Shown here in pieces: positions 35,901 to 44,124 of a DNA stretch of 64,000 bases. Each line of letters opens with the position of its first letter. Position 1 is the stretch's first letter. A model generated the notes under the pieces. That model was not told the origin of the DNA and searched no databases. It was given only the letters and a program-made list of their open reading frames with translations. Both the position numbers and the translations under genes were made by a program. Source of the DNA: Bog-159 sp963785255 (GTDB taxonomy: Bacteria > Acidobacteriota > Terriglobia > Bryobacterales > Bryobacteraceae); assembly GCA_963785255.1 (NCBI GenBank), contig CAWAUR010000015.1, positions 310,001 to 374,000 of the forward strand. Direction: 5' to 3'.

Positions 35901-36418
35901 CGGCCGGCGATACGCATGGGCTGACAGCCAGTGTGAAGCTGCTGAACATGGATGGCGCGGTGAAATGGGAGCGCGCCGTGGCCGTGGATAGCAAGGAAGA
36001 CAGCGTGGTGACACCGATTCACATGGAATATCCTGATGGCCTGACCGCGGTGCATTTCATCCGGTTGACGCTGACGCGCGGCGGAGAGACACTTTCGGAC
36101 AACTTCTACTGGCGCGGCACGCAGGAATACGATTTCCGCGCGCTGCGCGATTTGCCCAAGGTGAAGGTGGAGGCGAAGACGCAGGCGGAGCGGCACGGTG
36201 GACATTGGGAATTGACCACTACTGTTCACAATGCCGCGAAAACGCCCGTGTTGATGGTGAAGCTGAAGGCAGTGCGCGAGAAGAGCGGCGACCGGATCTT
36301 ACCAGCCATTTACAGTGACAATTATATTGACCTGATGCCGGGGGAGACTCGGGTGATTCGTACAGAATTGGAAGACGCGGACACTCGCGGCGAGAAGCCC
36401 GCGATTGTGATTGAGTGA
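32954..36418 (+). CDS. Glycoside hydrolase family 2 enzyme with discoidin-like modules
   Basis: The ATG at 32954 overlaps the ROK stop and starts a signal peptide (MIHRILLLVFMAWSAIEA). The 1154-residue protein has two discoidin/F5-8C-like regions (about 100-330), the GH2 sugar-binding fold (about 380-520, NFDGINWKADVFLNGQSLG), the immunoglobulin-like domain, and the TIM barrel. Candidate acid/base is E783 (YCGRNEGQ) and nucleophile E842 (HSELGMP). The layout resembles exo-beta-glucosaminidase or beta-mannosidase-type GH2 enzymes. A palindromic repeat is embedded in frame at residues about 142-151. Substrate is inferred only as a beta-linked glycan. Confidence 0.88.
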   Translation: MIHRILLLVFMAWSAIEAQPYTLGVGVYPGDPSENFGPTFRVDRTYRNLTLDRPVYQSSSYDYNLTGQLITDGIKDTKMPRWVVVSTSQQGELKKNEREWLLDHNWFTSVSLRGTGGWVQLELAGGDTPREVDRVEIDASVRVGQASSLSAGWTAVVSGSDDGQTWTELGRASGADASKVPPGRMRRYQPSVPLKAPSHSRFYRVSLDAPGAQGWMVSEIGLFDHNARVEAGGPYDFTSAWKSAGTGEEWVYVDLGAECTFDRVALHWIRRAAEGVLQVSSDAANWKTVAPIADDMRLASAAQGRYVRVLLTKSGSPDGYILSEMEVYGRGGPVAVAKPAVHIGADGRLDLAGGAWRIQRDSLVTADGAALSKPGFHDADWLVATVPGTALTGYYNAGALPDPNFGDYAFAISDSFFYADFWYRNEFRMPPLAADRRVWLNFDGINWKADVFLNGQSLGRIEGGFMRGRFDVTRQLHAGNNALAVRVVKNATPGSVKEKTFDNPDKNGGALGADNPTYHASIGWDWIPTIRGRDTGIWNNVYLTTTGPVTVEDPFVTSAVTQNPGTSADVTVEATLRNHDSQAVKGTLHGRFGDMTFDEPVTLDASGSQTVKHTLHLATPRLWWPNGYGDPYLYTVTLRFETAGRGVSDVKTFHAGVRQFTYNDEGGALKIWINGRRFVGLGGNWGFSESMLRYRAREYEAAVRYHRDMHFTMIRNWVGQIGEDAFYDACDRNGIVVWQDFWLANPADGPDPDDNDLFLRNVKDTVLRIRSHPSIGLYCGRNEGQPPKPLDTGMREILAELHPGLHYIPSSADDTVSGHGPYRAMPTKFYFSQRATEKLHSELGMPNIGSMDSLRAFMPEAEMWPQGRMWGLHDFSLHGAQGGESFRNTIDKSYGGADNVTEWVRLAQYVNYDGYRAMFEAQSKNRMGLLIWMSHPTWPTFVWQTYDYYLEPTAAYFGAKKACEPLHIQWNPVTDNIEVVNYSAGDTHGLTASVKLLNMDGAVKWERAVAVDSKEDSVVTPIHMEYPDGLTAVHFIRLTLTRGGETLSDNFYWRGTQEYDFRALRDLPKVKVEAKTQAERHGGHWELTTTVHNAAKTPVLMVKLKAVREKSGDRILPAIYSDNYIDLMPGETRVIRTELEDADTRGEKPAIVIE
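33379..33408. repeat. GTAGGACAGG palindrome inside the GH2 gene
   Basis: gtaggacaggcctccagcct followed by gtccgcg is the palindrome found at 5710 and at 17722. Here it is read in frame as VGQASSLSAG within a discoidin-like module. The frame chosen avoids the TAG that the same repeat supplies as a stop to pepA and the PEGA gene. Confidence 0.75.
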
Positions 36419-36478
36419 CTTGTGGGGCAGGCAGCAGACCCCCTTGCCACGCGCGGTGAAACGCGGCATACTCCGGTT

Positions 36479-36928
36479 ATGCGGAAGATAGCAGGTGCGA
36501 GCGCCGCCTTGTTCTTGGCCGTGCTCGCGGCGTGGGCTACCAACGCCGCACTTCTGACGCCCATCGGGCGCTGGAAGACGATCGACGACAAGACTGGTAA
36601 ACCCAAAGCCATCGTCCAGGTTTATATTCAAGGCGGCAAACTCTACGGCAAGATTGAAGCCACCCTGCAGCCGGACGCCAAGAAGTTCTGCGACAAATGC
36701 AAAGACGAGCGCAAAGATAAACCCGTGATCGGCATGGTGATCATGCGCGGTCTCACGCTGCACGGCGACGAATACTCGGGCGGCGACATTCTGGACCCTG
36801 ACAACGGATCGGTTTACCGTTGCAAACTGCGCCTGCAGGAGCACGGGAATCAGCTATCGGTGCGCGGATTCATCGGATTTTCGCTGTTAGGCCGTTCCCA
36901 GATTTGGACGCGGGAACCTAACGAGTAA
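36479..36928 (+). CDS. DUF2147-family exported protein
   Basis: Starting at ATG 36479 gives 149 residues with a signal peptide (MRKIAGASAALFLAVLAAWA). The mature part follows the DUF2147 pattern: GRWKTIDDKTGKPKAIVQVY, GGKLYGKIEA, then CDKCKDERKDKPVIGMVIM and GGDILDPDNGSVYRCKLRL. DUF2147 proteins are small periplasmic beta-barrel proteins of unknown function. It follows the GH2 gene after a short repeat scrap and its last 11 bases overlap the convergent GH3 gene. Confidence 0.85.
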   Translation: MRKIAGASAALFLAVLAAWATNAALLTPIGRWKTIDDKTGKPKAIVQVYIQGGKLYGKIEATLQPDAKKFCDKCKDERKDKPVIGMVIMRGLTLHGDEYSGGDILDPDNGSVYRCKLRLQEHGNQLSVRGFIGFSLLGRSQIWTREPNE

Positions 36929-39518
36929 TCCGGCAGTCGCGGCTTAGTTGGCCGACCGCGAGCGAGATGTCGCCGGCTGCGGCGCGCGTTACCGCGAATT
37001 GAACCGTCTTCTTCTCGCCGGCGCGCAGCGGCACGCGCTCGAATGCCGCGAGCTCGCGCACCACTCCGGGATGCTTCACGTATAACTGCACCACGTCTTC
37101 ACCATCGCGCTGGCCTGTGTTTTCTACCTCTACAGAGACCGTCACCGGCTTGCCCATCCGCGCCTTTGGCGGCGCCGCGAGATTCCGATAAGTGAACGTG
37201 GTGTAGCTGAGTCCATACCCGAACGGATAAAGTGGTTCACCATCGAAGTACTTATATGTCCGGCCCTTCATGCTGTAATCGTCGAATGGCGGCAGTTGAT
37301 CTTCCGACTTATAAAATGTTACGGGCAGCCGGCCACCGGGGTTATAGTCGCCGAATAAGACGTCGGCCAGCGCCGTGCCACCGGCTTGTCCGGGATACCA
37401 CAGCTCCACAATCGCCGGCACGTGTTCGCGCGCCCAGTTTACGGCCACCGCGCTGCCGTTCAACAGCACCAGCACTACCGGCTTCCCCAACTCCGAGACG
37501 CGCTGCAACAGTTCCTCCTGCACGCGCGGGATGCCCAGCTTCACGCGATCGCCGCCGCTGAACCCGTCCACTTTTACGGGCATCTCCTCACCTTCGAGAC
37601 GCGGCGATAGGCCCAGAAACATCAGCACCACGTCCGCTTGACGCGCGACGCTCAGGGCTTCCTCCTCGTAGCCCGCATGCGGCGGAGCCCACACCAGCCG
37701 GATATCCGCATCGCCGTGCACCTCGTGGAAATCCAGGCGGATGGGATAGAGTTTGCCGGCTTCCAGATCCACGGTCTTGTATTCATAGCCGCGCTCGTGG
37801 ACGTTATCGCGCGCGGCGATCAGCTTGCTATCGAGATACACTTCGAAGGCATTCAGCCCCGTGGCGCCCAATTGATACTTACCGGTCACAGGCGGCGCCA
37901 GATAGCCGGTCCAGCGCACGCCGAAATTATCGTCGTCCATGTCCGCGCGCGGCGCGCCATCCACCCAGTCGAAGTCGATTTTCGCATCGGAGCGCGTAAA
38001 CAACGGCTGCGGATTCGCCGGAATCACCGCGGCTTTGCGCATGGCTTGGGAAACGAACGCCTGGTTGAAATAAGCGCGCCCGTTGAAGGCCGCCGTGTTG
38101 AAATACTCGCCGAGAAGTCCTTGGCGGCGATCCGCGCTATTGGACATCACCAGCGCGCTGGAGGGCACGGTTTCAAAGAGCGGCATGCCCTCCGCCAGAT
38201 CGGACCCGCGGGCATACAACACGCGCGTGGCGGGCCCCACCTTCTCGCGGATTCCCGCGAGCGGCGTCACGGGGTGCGAGGGCTGGCCGTTGTAATTGCC
38301 CAGCAGCACATCGACCGAATCGGCGTTCGGCCCGATCACGGCGATCGTCTTCAGATTGCGCGCGAGCGGCAGCACGCCGCCTTCGTTTTTCAGCAGCACG
38401 ACGGATTTGCGGGCCACTTCGAGAGCGAGTTGTTGATGCTCAGGGCTATCGTTGACGCTATAAGGAATCTGCGCCCAATCGACCATCGCCGGCGGATCGA
38501 ACATGCCCAGCTTGAATCGCGCGGTCAGCAGACGGCGCAGCGCCGTATCCACATCTTTCTCGGTAAGCAAACCCGCGCGCACGGCGGGCACCACGTTTTC
38601 GTATTCCAGGCCGCAATCGAGATCGGTGCCCGCTTTCACAGCCATGGCAACGCCTTCGACGGCGGTCTTAGCGGCTTTGTGACCTAGATAGATATCGCCG
38701 ATCGCGCCGCAATCGGAAACCACGTAACCGGGAAATCTCCACTCGCCACGCAGGATGTCGCCGAGCAGTGGTGTATTGGCGCAGGCGGGCGCGCCATCCA
38801 CGCTGTTATACGCGCACATCACGGAAAATGCGCCGCCTTCCTTCACGGCCGCCGCGAACTGCGGAAGGTAGGTATCGCGCAGATCGGTGTCGGACACGCG
38901 CGCGTCGAAGACATGCCGCGACGATTCCGGCCCGCTGTGCACTGCATAGTGTTTGGCAGTAGCGACCGTCTTCAGATATTTGGGATCGTCGCCTTCCATG
39001 CCGCGAATAAATGCGACGGCCATGCGTCCGGTGAGGTACGGGTCCTCGCCGTACGTCTCCATGCCGCGGCCCCAGCGCGGATCGCGAAAGATATTGATGT
39101 TGGGCGTCCAGAAGGTCAACCCTTGGTAGATGCCGCGTTTGCCGCGCCGCACGAACTCTTCGTGCTTGGCGCGGGCTTCGTCGGAGATGGCGGTGGCCAT
39201 GCGAAATACCAGGTTGGTGTCCCACGTGGCGGCCACTCCGATGGTCTCGGGGAACACGGTGGCGCGGCCGGCCCGCGCTACGCCGTGCAGGCACTCATTC
39301 CACCAATCGTAGGCCGGAACTCCGAGGCGGTCGATGGCGGGCGAGGCGCTCAGCAACTGCGACGCTTTTTCTTCGAGCGTCATGCGCGAGAGCAGATCGT
39401 TTACCCGCTTCTCCAGCGGCTGGTTGGGATCTTTATAAATCTGCCCCGCCAAGGGCAGGCTCGCGGCAGTGGCTGCCAGCAGCGCCACGCGGAAAAAAGA
39501 CAATCGGACATGGGTCAT
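36918..39518 (-). CDS. Glycoside hydrolase family 3 enzyme with PA14 insert
   Basis: From ATG 39518 a signal peptide follows (MTHVRLSFFRVALLAATAAS); an ATG at 39530 is in frame but too close to its SD. The 866-residue enzyme has the GH3 N-domain (KASQLLSASPAIDRLGVPAY, FWTPNINIFRDPRWGRG), nucleophile Asp in GYVVSDCGAI (about D269), the C-domain, a PA14 module (about 460-600, LLGEYFNTAAFNGRAYF) and a fibronectin-like end. Layout and the DWWNECLHGVAR string fit bacterial beta-xylosidase/beta-glucosidase members. It is exported, so it acts on oligosaccharides outside the cytosol. Confidence 0.92.
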   Translation of the reverse strand: MTHVRLSFFRVALLAATAASLPLAGQIYKDPNQPLEKRVNDLLSRMTLEEKASQLLSASPAIDRLGVPAYDWWNECLHGVARAGRATVFPETIGVAATWDTNLVFRMATAISDEARAKHEEFVRRGKRGIYQGLTFWTPNINIFRDPRWGRGMETYGEDPYLTGRMAVAFIRGMEGDDPKYLKTVATAKHYAVHSGPESSRHVFDARVSDTDLRDTYLPQFAAAVKEGGAFSVMCAYNSVDGAPACANTPLLGDILRGEWRFPGYVVSDCGAIGDIYLGHKAAKTAVEGVAMAVKAGTDLDCGLEYENVVPAVRAGLLTEKDVDTALRRLLTARFKLGMFDPPAMVDWAQIPYSVNDSPEHQQLALEVARKSVVLLKNEGGVLPLARNLKTIAVIGPNADSVDVLLGNYNGQPSHPVTPLAGIREKVGPATRVLYARGSDLAEGMPLFETVPSSALVMSNSADRRQGLLGEYFNTAAFNGRAYFNQAFVSQAMRKAAVIPANPQPLFTRSDAKIDFDWVDGAPRADMDDDNFGVRWTGYLAPPVTGKYQLGATGLNAFEVYLDSKLIAARDNVHERGYEYKTVDLEAGKLYPIRLDFHEVHGDADIRLVWAPPHAGYEEEALSVARQADVVLMFLGLSPRLEGEEMPVKVDGFSGGDRVKLGIPRVQEELLQRVSELGKPVVLVLLNGSAVAVNWAREHVPAIVELWYPGQAGGTALADVLFGDYNPGGRLPVTFYKSEDQLPPFDDYSMKGRTYKYFDGEPLYPFGYGLSYTTFTYRNLAAPPKARMGKPVTVSVEVENTGQRDGEDVVQLYVKHPGVVRELAAFERVPLRAGEKKTVQFAVTRAAAGDISLAVGQLSRDCRITR

Positions 39519-39558
39519 CGTTTCTATCATGCCTCATATCGGATACACTGGGCTGGAA

Positions 39559-40494
39559 ATGACCCGAATCTTTTTTGTATCCGCCGTGGCGGCCGCGCTG
39601 CTCACCCCCGCATTGCCAGTCCGCGCCGCGCAACCCTTTTCCGGCCGTTGGGACCTGACCGTGACCACGCCCAAAGCCACGTACCCCTCATGGATGGAAG
39701 TGACTGAAAGCGGCGGCCAACCACAAGTGCGCGTGGTGGGGCGCGTGGCCAGCGTGCATCCGGCTACGGACGTGGTCTTGAATGGTTCGCATCCGACCTT
39801 TACCACGCAGGAGTGGTTCGATGGGGAGATCAAGGTGACTTGGGAATTTCACGCCGCGGGCGGTAAGATCACGGGCGTGGAGAAGCGCGCCGATGGCGTG
39901 GAGGGAAAAATCGTGGGAGTGCCGGCGCCGGCTTTGAAACACAAAGTTCCGGCGGCTTGGTCGAAGCCGGAGCCACTGTTCAACGGAAAAGATCTGACCG
40001 GTTGGAAACCGGACGATCCCGCCAAGAACCATTGGGTGGCGCAAGATGGCGAACTGGTGAACCAGGCAGCGGGCGCCAATATCCTCACTACGCGTAAGTT
40101 CGGCGATTTCAAACTACACATTGAGTACAACTGTCCGGACGGCGGCAACAGCGGCGTCTACTTGCGCGGCCGCGATGAGGTGCAGGTGGAATATGAGAAG
40201 GCCGGTGAGAACGATCAGTTCCACGCCATGGGATCGATCTACGGATTTCTGGCGCCGGCGGTGGAGATTTCGAAGCGTCCGGGGCAGTGGGAGAGCTACG
40301 ACGTTACGCTGGTGGGGCGCATGGTGACCGTGGTGCGGGACGGCGAAACCACCATCGATGACGAAGAGATTCCGGGGATTACCGGCGGCGCTATCGATAG
40401 TCACGAAGGCGAGCCTGGACCGCTATATATCCAGGGCGATCATACGGGCGGAATGAGATACCGGAACATCACCATTCAGATACCGGAGCGCTAA
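39559..40494 (+). CDS. DUF1080 (3-keto-disaccharide hydrolase-like) secreted protein
   Basis: The start at ATG 39559 gives 311 residues with signal peptide MTRIFFVSAVAAALLTPALP. The second half is a DUF1080 concanavalin-like sandwich: EPLFNGKDLTGWKPDDPAKN, KFGDFKLHIEYNCPDGGNSG, VYLRGRDEVQVEYEKAGEND and QWESYDVTLVGRMVTVV. The first half (FSGRWDLTVTTPKATYPSWM) is a small beta domain seen in similar proteins. DUF1080 proteins occur in sugar-degrading loci and include 3-keto-glycoside hydrolases. Neighbour GH3 and GH2 genes support a glycan role. Confidence 0.88.
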   Translation: MTRIFFVSAVAAALLTPALPVRAAQPFSGRWDLTVTTPKATYPSWMEVTESGGQPQVRVVGRVASVHPATDVVLNGSHPTFTTQEWFDGEIKVTWEFHAAGGKITGVEKRADGVEGKIVGVPAPALKHKVPAAWSKPEPLFNGKDLTGWKPDDPAKNHWVAQDGELVNQAAGANILTTRKFGDFKLHIEYNCPDGGNSGVYLRGRDEVQVEYEKAGENDQFHAMGSIYGFLAPAVEISKRPGQWESYDVTLVGRMVTVVRDGETTIDDEEIPGITGGAIDSHEGEPGPLYIQGDHTGGMRYRNITIQIPER

Positions 40495-40495
40495 C

Positions 40496-41044
40496 ATGCC
40501 TTTGCAATTTACTACTTCTCACTTAGAAGACTCACTCACTTTGTTTCGCTACCAAAAGAAGTTGGCGGAAGATGCCATGGCGCAAGTGACCGATGAACAG
40601 CTTTTTGCGGCGATCGATGCGGAAGCGAATTCGATTGCGATCACGGTGAAGCACATGGCGGGCAACATGCGCTCGCGCTGGCAGGATTTTCTGATCAGCG
40701 ATGGCGAGAAGCCGGATCGAAATCGCGACACCGAGTTCGAGGACCCGCCTGCCACGCGCGAGGCGTTGATGGCGGTTTGGCAGAAGGGCTGGGATTACGT
40801 ATTCGGCGCGCTGGAGCCGCTGACCGATGCAGATGCGGGACGGAAAGTGTACATCCGCGGCGAAGCGCATTCGGTTACGCAGGCGATTAACCGGCAACTC
40901 TCGCACTATGCGTATCACATCGGGCAGATTGTGCTGCTGGCGAAGCATTTTAAGGGAGGCGATTGGAAATCGTTGAGTGTGCCGCGCGGTAAGTCGGTGG
41001 AATTCAACCGGCGGGTCACGGCGGGTGAGGCGAGCCAGCGGTAG
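40496..41044 (+). CDS. DinB-like / DUF1572 four-helix protein
   Basis: The 182-residue protein begins two bases after the DUF1080 gene, so it is probably co-transcribed. It has the DinB-type metal pattern: an early His in ITVKHMAGNMRSRW and the late QLSHYAYHIGQIVLL with HxxYHxGQ. DUF1572 members are four-helix, metal-binding cytosolic proteins whose reactions are mostly unknown (some are thiol transferases). No link to sugar metabolism can be read from the sequence. Confidence 0.88.
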   Translation: MPLQFTTSHLEDSLTLFRYQKKLAEDAMAQVTDEQLFAAIDAEANSIAITVKHMAGNMRSRWQDFLISDGEKPDRNRDTEFEDPPATREALMAVWQKGWDYVFGALEPLTDADAGRKVYIRGEAHSVTQAINRQLSHYAYHIGQIVLLAKHFKGGDWKSLSVPRGKSVEFNRRVTAGEASQR

Positions 41045-41045
41045 A

Positions 41046-41690
41046 TTACGCGATCGCGAAGGCGCGCACGGGAAACGTTCCGAAGCGCTTCACCTTCACC
41101 GGCACGGCGAAGAAGCGGAAACCAGTCTCCGGCAACGCTTGCAGATTGCACAGATGCTCGGCGATAGGGATGCCCGCGCGCAGCAGGATGGAATGCGCGG
41201 GACGCGCTAGGTCGGCGGTATCGTCGATATTCAGCGAATCGATTCCCACCAGCGCGGCGCCGGATTCGGCGATGTGCCGGGCGGCATCTTCGGTCAAGAA
41301 GGGATGGCCCTCGAAATATTGTTCGGTCGACCAATGGCGATCCCAGCCAGTTTGGACAAGGACGGCCTTGCCGCGCAGATCCAGATTGCCGAATGCGGAG
41401 CGGCCGATGGCGCGCCCTGGGTGCCGCACCACGATGCCATCGAGATTGGCGAGCGATTCGAGCGGCAGTTCCGAAAGATCCTGGCCATCGGCGTAGCGGT
41501 GAAACGGCGAATCCACATAGGTGCCGGTGTTGGCCACCATTTCGATTTTCCCGATGTGGAATTCGGTTCCCGGCGCGTAGATGCGGCGCGATTGTTCGCG
41601 GCTCAGGAAATCGCAGATGAGCGGCGCGGGCAGGCCTTTGTAAGTGATCAGGCCATGCTCTACGGTGTGGCTTAGGTCGATGAGCGCCAT
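41046..41690 (-). CDS. Cyclase-family (kynurenine formamidase-like) hydrolase
   Basis: The 214-residue protein has the cyclase fold: MALIDLSHTVEHGLITYKGL, then the metal region VANTGTYVDSPFHRYADG and GKAVLVQTGWDRHW, ending VKVKRFGTFPVRAFA. The usual H-x-G-T-H-x-D-x-P-x-H signature is present as N-T-G-T-Y-V-D-S-P-F-H: the Asp and last His remain, the first two His are Asn and Tyr. It belongs to a cyclase branch with changed metal ligands, so formamidase activity is not assured. It converges on the DinB-like gene. Confidence 0.85.
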   Translation of the reverse strand: MALIDLSHTVEHGLITYKGLPAPLICDFLSREQSRRIYAPGTEFHIGKIEMVANTGTYVDSPFHRYADGQDLSELPLESLANLDGIVVRHPGRAIGRSAFGNLDLRGKAVLVQTGWDRHWSTEQYFEGHPFLTEDAARHIAESGAALVGIDSLNIDDTADLARPAHSILLRAGIPIAEHLCNLQALPETGFRFFAVPVKVKRFGTFPVRAFAIA

Positions 41691-41704
41691 GGGTGCTTGA
41701 ACCT

Positions 41705-41760
41705 GTGAAAGCGCTCCCTAACGGTCGCGGCTCTGTAGAGCCGGTGCGGCTCTGTAGATT
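41705..41760 (+). repeat. Half REP element, CGCTCCCT family, with short tandem repeat
   Basis: aagcgctccctaacggtcgc then ggctctgtag-agccggtgc-ggctctgtag: only the left arm of the palindrome is present, followed by two copies of ggctctgtag. It occupies the gap between the divergent cyclase and ctaA genes. Confidence 0.65.
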
Positions 41761-41845
41761 GTGCGGAATCGAGGCAGTTGTAACCGAGCCGGCAGAGTCA
41801 TCCGTCCAGCGTACCAAACCGCCGCAACGCGTTACATTGAAGCAA

Positions 41846-42802
41846 ATGTCGCAAACATTGGCCGGCGCACACGGCGAGCTAGTTGCTCCGGGCGAGTGCC
41901 GGCGGTTCAGCCGCGCCGCATGGGGCGTGCTGGCTTATAACTTCGTGGTGGTACTGTGGGGCGCGTTCGTGCGCGCCACCGGCTCGGGAGCGGGCTGCGG
42001 CGACCGTTGGCCGCTGTGCAACGGGGTGGTGGTGCCGCGCGCGCCGCGCATGGAAACCATCATCGAGTTTACGCATCGGCTCACCAGCGGATTGGCTCTG
42101 ATCAGCGTGGCGGCGCTTTGTATCTGGGCGTTCCGGCTGTTTCCGCGGGGGCATCGGGCGCGCCTGTTCGCGGCGTTATCGGTGGTGTTTCTATTTGCGG
42201 AAGCACTGCTGGGCGCGGGCCTGGTGTTGTTTCAATATGTCGAGCACAATGCCTCGGCGGGACGGGCGGCGTATCTTTCGGCGCATCTGGTGAACACGCA
42301 GGTTCTGCTCGCCATGCTGACCCTCACCGCGTGGTTTGGGCGCGATCCCGTGTCGCGGCAGTGGCGCGGCGCGCCGGGATTGATCCTGTACGCGCTGCCT
42401 GTGGCGATTGTGGTGGCGGTGAGCGGCGCAATTGCCGCGCTGGGCGATACGTTGTATCCGGCGAGTTCGGTGGCGGCCGGTATGCGGCAGGAGTTCTCGC
42501 AAACGGCCGGCGCGCTGCTGCGCTTGCGAGCCCTGCATCCGCTAGTGGCCATTGCCGGCGGAGCGGTACTGGTGGCGGCGGCCGTCGCAGCGATGCGATC
42601 GGGCTGGGCACCGGCGGTACGGATGGGACGGATCCTGGCGGTGCTGGTGGTGGTGCAACTGGCGGCCGGCGCGCTGAATATCTTGCTGCTTGCGCCGGTC
42701 TGGATGCAGATCGTACATCTGCTGCTGGCGGACTTCGTGTGGGTGGCGTTGGTGGTGGTGACGCTCGAAACAGGGGTCGAAAAAATAGGGGCAGCGGAGT
42801 GA
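41846..42802 (+). CDS. ctaA: Heme A synthase (COX15/CtaA family)
   Basis: Starting at ATG 41846 gives 318 residues. Eight hydrophobic helices are visible, with the family loop RATGSGAGCGDRWPLCNG and heme-ligand His residues in EFTHRLTSG, SAHLVNTQVL, ALHPLVA and QIVHLLLADFVW. CtaA oxidises heme O to heme A in the inner membrane for aa3-type oxidases. No ctaB or cox genes are in the window, so it is detached from the usual cluster. A strong intrinsic terminator overlaps its stop. Confidence 0.9.
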   Translation: MSQTLAGAHGELVAPGECRRFSRAAWGVLAYNFVVVLWGAFVRATGSGAGCGDRWPLCNGVVVPRAPRMETIIEFTHRLTSGLALISVAALCIWAFRLFPRGHRARLFAALSVVFLFAEALLGAGLVLFQYVEHNASAGRAAYLSAHLVNTQVLLAMLTLTAWFGRDPVSRQWRGAPGLILYALPVAIVVAVSGAIAALGDTLYPASSVAAGMRQEFSQTAGALLRLRALHPLVAIAGGAVLVAAAVAAMRSGWAPAVRMGRILAVLVVVQLAAGALNILLLAPVWMQIVHLLLADFVWVALVVVTLETGVEKIGAAE

Positions 42803-42821
42803 GTCGCGGGCTGCCCCTTTT
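42787..42821 (+). terminator. Intrinsic terminator of ctaA
   Basis: AGGGGCAGC and GCTGCCCCT are perfect 9-base arms with a 14-base loop, followed by TTTT. The left arm lies inside the last codons of ctaA. Confidence 0.8.
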
Positions 42822-42851
42822 AGAGTGCGTATGGTGCCTGGCGGTGGACCA

Positions 42852-43193
42852 CTAGTTGGTCACCGTCCAGGATTCACCGGTGCAAACGTTGAAGCCGTGA
42901 ATTTCGGCCGTGCGCCCGTCGTACAAAACCGCCTTCATGTCGAACAGGCAATGGCCGCTGCCATCGTCGATATTCGCATTGATCCAGTAGCCGGGCAGCA
43001 GGACGCGGTCGCCCAACAGATCCTCTTCCCAGGTGCCGCGGTCCACGTTGGACGCGTAGAGGTGATAAATCGGTGAGGACGCCCGGTTGACGATCTGGAC
43101 GTGCCGGTTTTCCTGTGCCTGAGCGGCGGTGCCCATGAGGCCGAACAAGCCAAGAGCGATTACGCAAACTGCCATATTTCGAATTCGTTTCAT
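42852..43193 (-). CDS. Small exported hypothetical protein
   Basis: The 113-residue protein has a signal peptide (MKRIRNMAVCVIALGLFGLM) and a compact mature domain: HVQIVNRASSPIYHLYASNV, GDRVLLPGYWINANIDDGSG, HCLFDMKAVLYDGR and FNVCTGESWTVTN. Two Cys in the mature part may form a disulfide. I recognise the pattern as a conserved small secreted protein in several bacterial groups but know no function. aaggag lies just upstream of the start. Confidence 0.75.
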   Translation of the reverse strand: MKRIRNMAVCVIALGLFGLMGTAAQAQENRHVQIVNRASSPIYHLYASNVDRGTWEEDLLGDRVLLPGYWINANIDDGSGHCLFDMKAVLYDGRTAEIHGFNVCTGESWTVTN

Positions 43194-43284
43194 TGTCTTT
43201 CCCTCCTTGGGTTCCGGTTTGTTTTTCAGAACCCATACATTTGAAGACAGCGTGGGGTTGGGGAAGGTGGGTCAAAAAACATTG

Positions 43285-43325
43285 CAGGCCTACGAGGCCC
43301 GCGCAGGCTACGAGCCTGCCCCACA
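43285..43325 (+). repeat. REP-like element, GGGGCAGGC family
   Basis: aggcctacgaggcccgcgca then ggctacgagcctgccccaca: the right-hand half of the composite element seen at 5641, and close to 22752. It lies in the 208-base gap between two minus-strand genes. Confidence 0.65.
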
Positions 43326-43401
43326 TTGGCGGACACAGTGCAGAAAGGTAGCGGCTGGCAGACCACACACAACGATGGTCTGCCCAGGTCTGCCCTACGG
43401 T

Positions 43402-44124
43402 TCAAGGTTGCCAGGGCCAGGGGATGTCGCGCCAGGCGGGACCGGGGGCGATGGATTCCACCAGATCGATCAACTCCGCGTGACCGTACTCGTGCTTCAC
43501 ACGGGCCAGATAATCGGCGTTGGTGCGGAATTCGCGGGGCGTACGGTCGAGGCGTTTTTCGCCGAACCATTTTGCATCGCGATGCAAGGGGTCTACGATC
43601 TGGCCGTCGCGGACGATCATGGCATCGTACTGCACGCTGGCCACGGCGAACTCTTCAAAGCCCGATGGATCGCCGCTGCCGAAGAAGCGGAAGCGGCCAT
43701 CCTCCAGGCGCAGTCCACAGGCGATCAGGTAGAAGCGCAACGCCTTGAATTTCCAACTTACGGCTCCCACGCGCGACGGCCACTCGCCGAACTGTTTGTG
43801 GAAACGGAGCATGGAGAAGAACAGATTCTCGAAGCTATCGCGGCCGTACTGTTCCAGCGGAACGGCGCCCGCGGGAAGCGCCAAACCCACCGCCTGCGCC
43901 CATTCCAGCATGCCTTCGGCTTCCGAGTTGGAAACGCGATCGGCAAGCTGCGGGCGCGACCGTCCGCCGCTCAGCGCCAGGGCCTCGTATCCTTCGTCAC
44001 TGAGGATGCGGAAGGCATCGCGGACGTGTTGTTCGTAGAGCCGATCTTCGTTCTGATGTCCGCCATGCCAAGAGCCGTCCTGATAAATGGCGTGCCCGGC
44101 GAGCATCAGCAAGCCGCGGTTCAT
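43402..44124 (-). CDS. YdcF/DUF218-like protein
   Basis: The 240-residue protein resembles the DUF218 (SanA/YdcF/ElyC) fold: strand MLAGHAIYQDG, then FRILSDEGYEALALSGGRSR with the SGG loop, SNSEAEGMLEWAQ, QYGRDSFENLFFSMLRF and VSWKFKALRFYLIACGL. There is no signal peptide or membrane helix, unlike SanA. Its ATG overlaps the glmS stop (ATGA), so it is coupled to amino-sugar synthesis. Members of the fold are linked to envelope homeostasis; the reaction is unknown. Confidence 0.7.
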   Translation of the reverse strand: MNRGLLMLAGHAIYQDGSWHGGHQNEDRLYEQHVRDAFRILSDEGYEALALSGGRSRPQLADRVSNSEAEGMLEWAQAVGLALPAGAVPLEQYGRDSFENLFFSMLRFHKQFGEWPSRVGAVSWKFKALRFYLIACGLRLEDGRFRFFGSGDPSGFEEFAVASVQYDAMIVRDGQIVDPLHRDAKWFGEKRLDRTPREFRTNADYLARVKHEYGHAELIDLVESIAPGPAWRDIPWPWQP

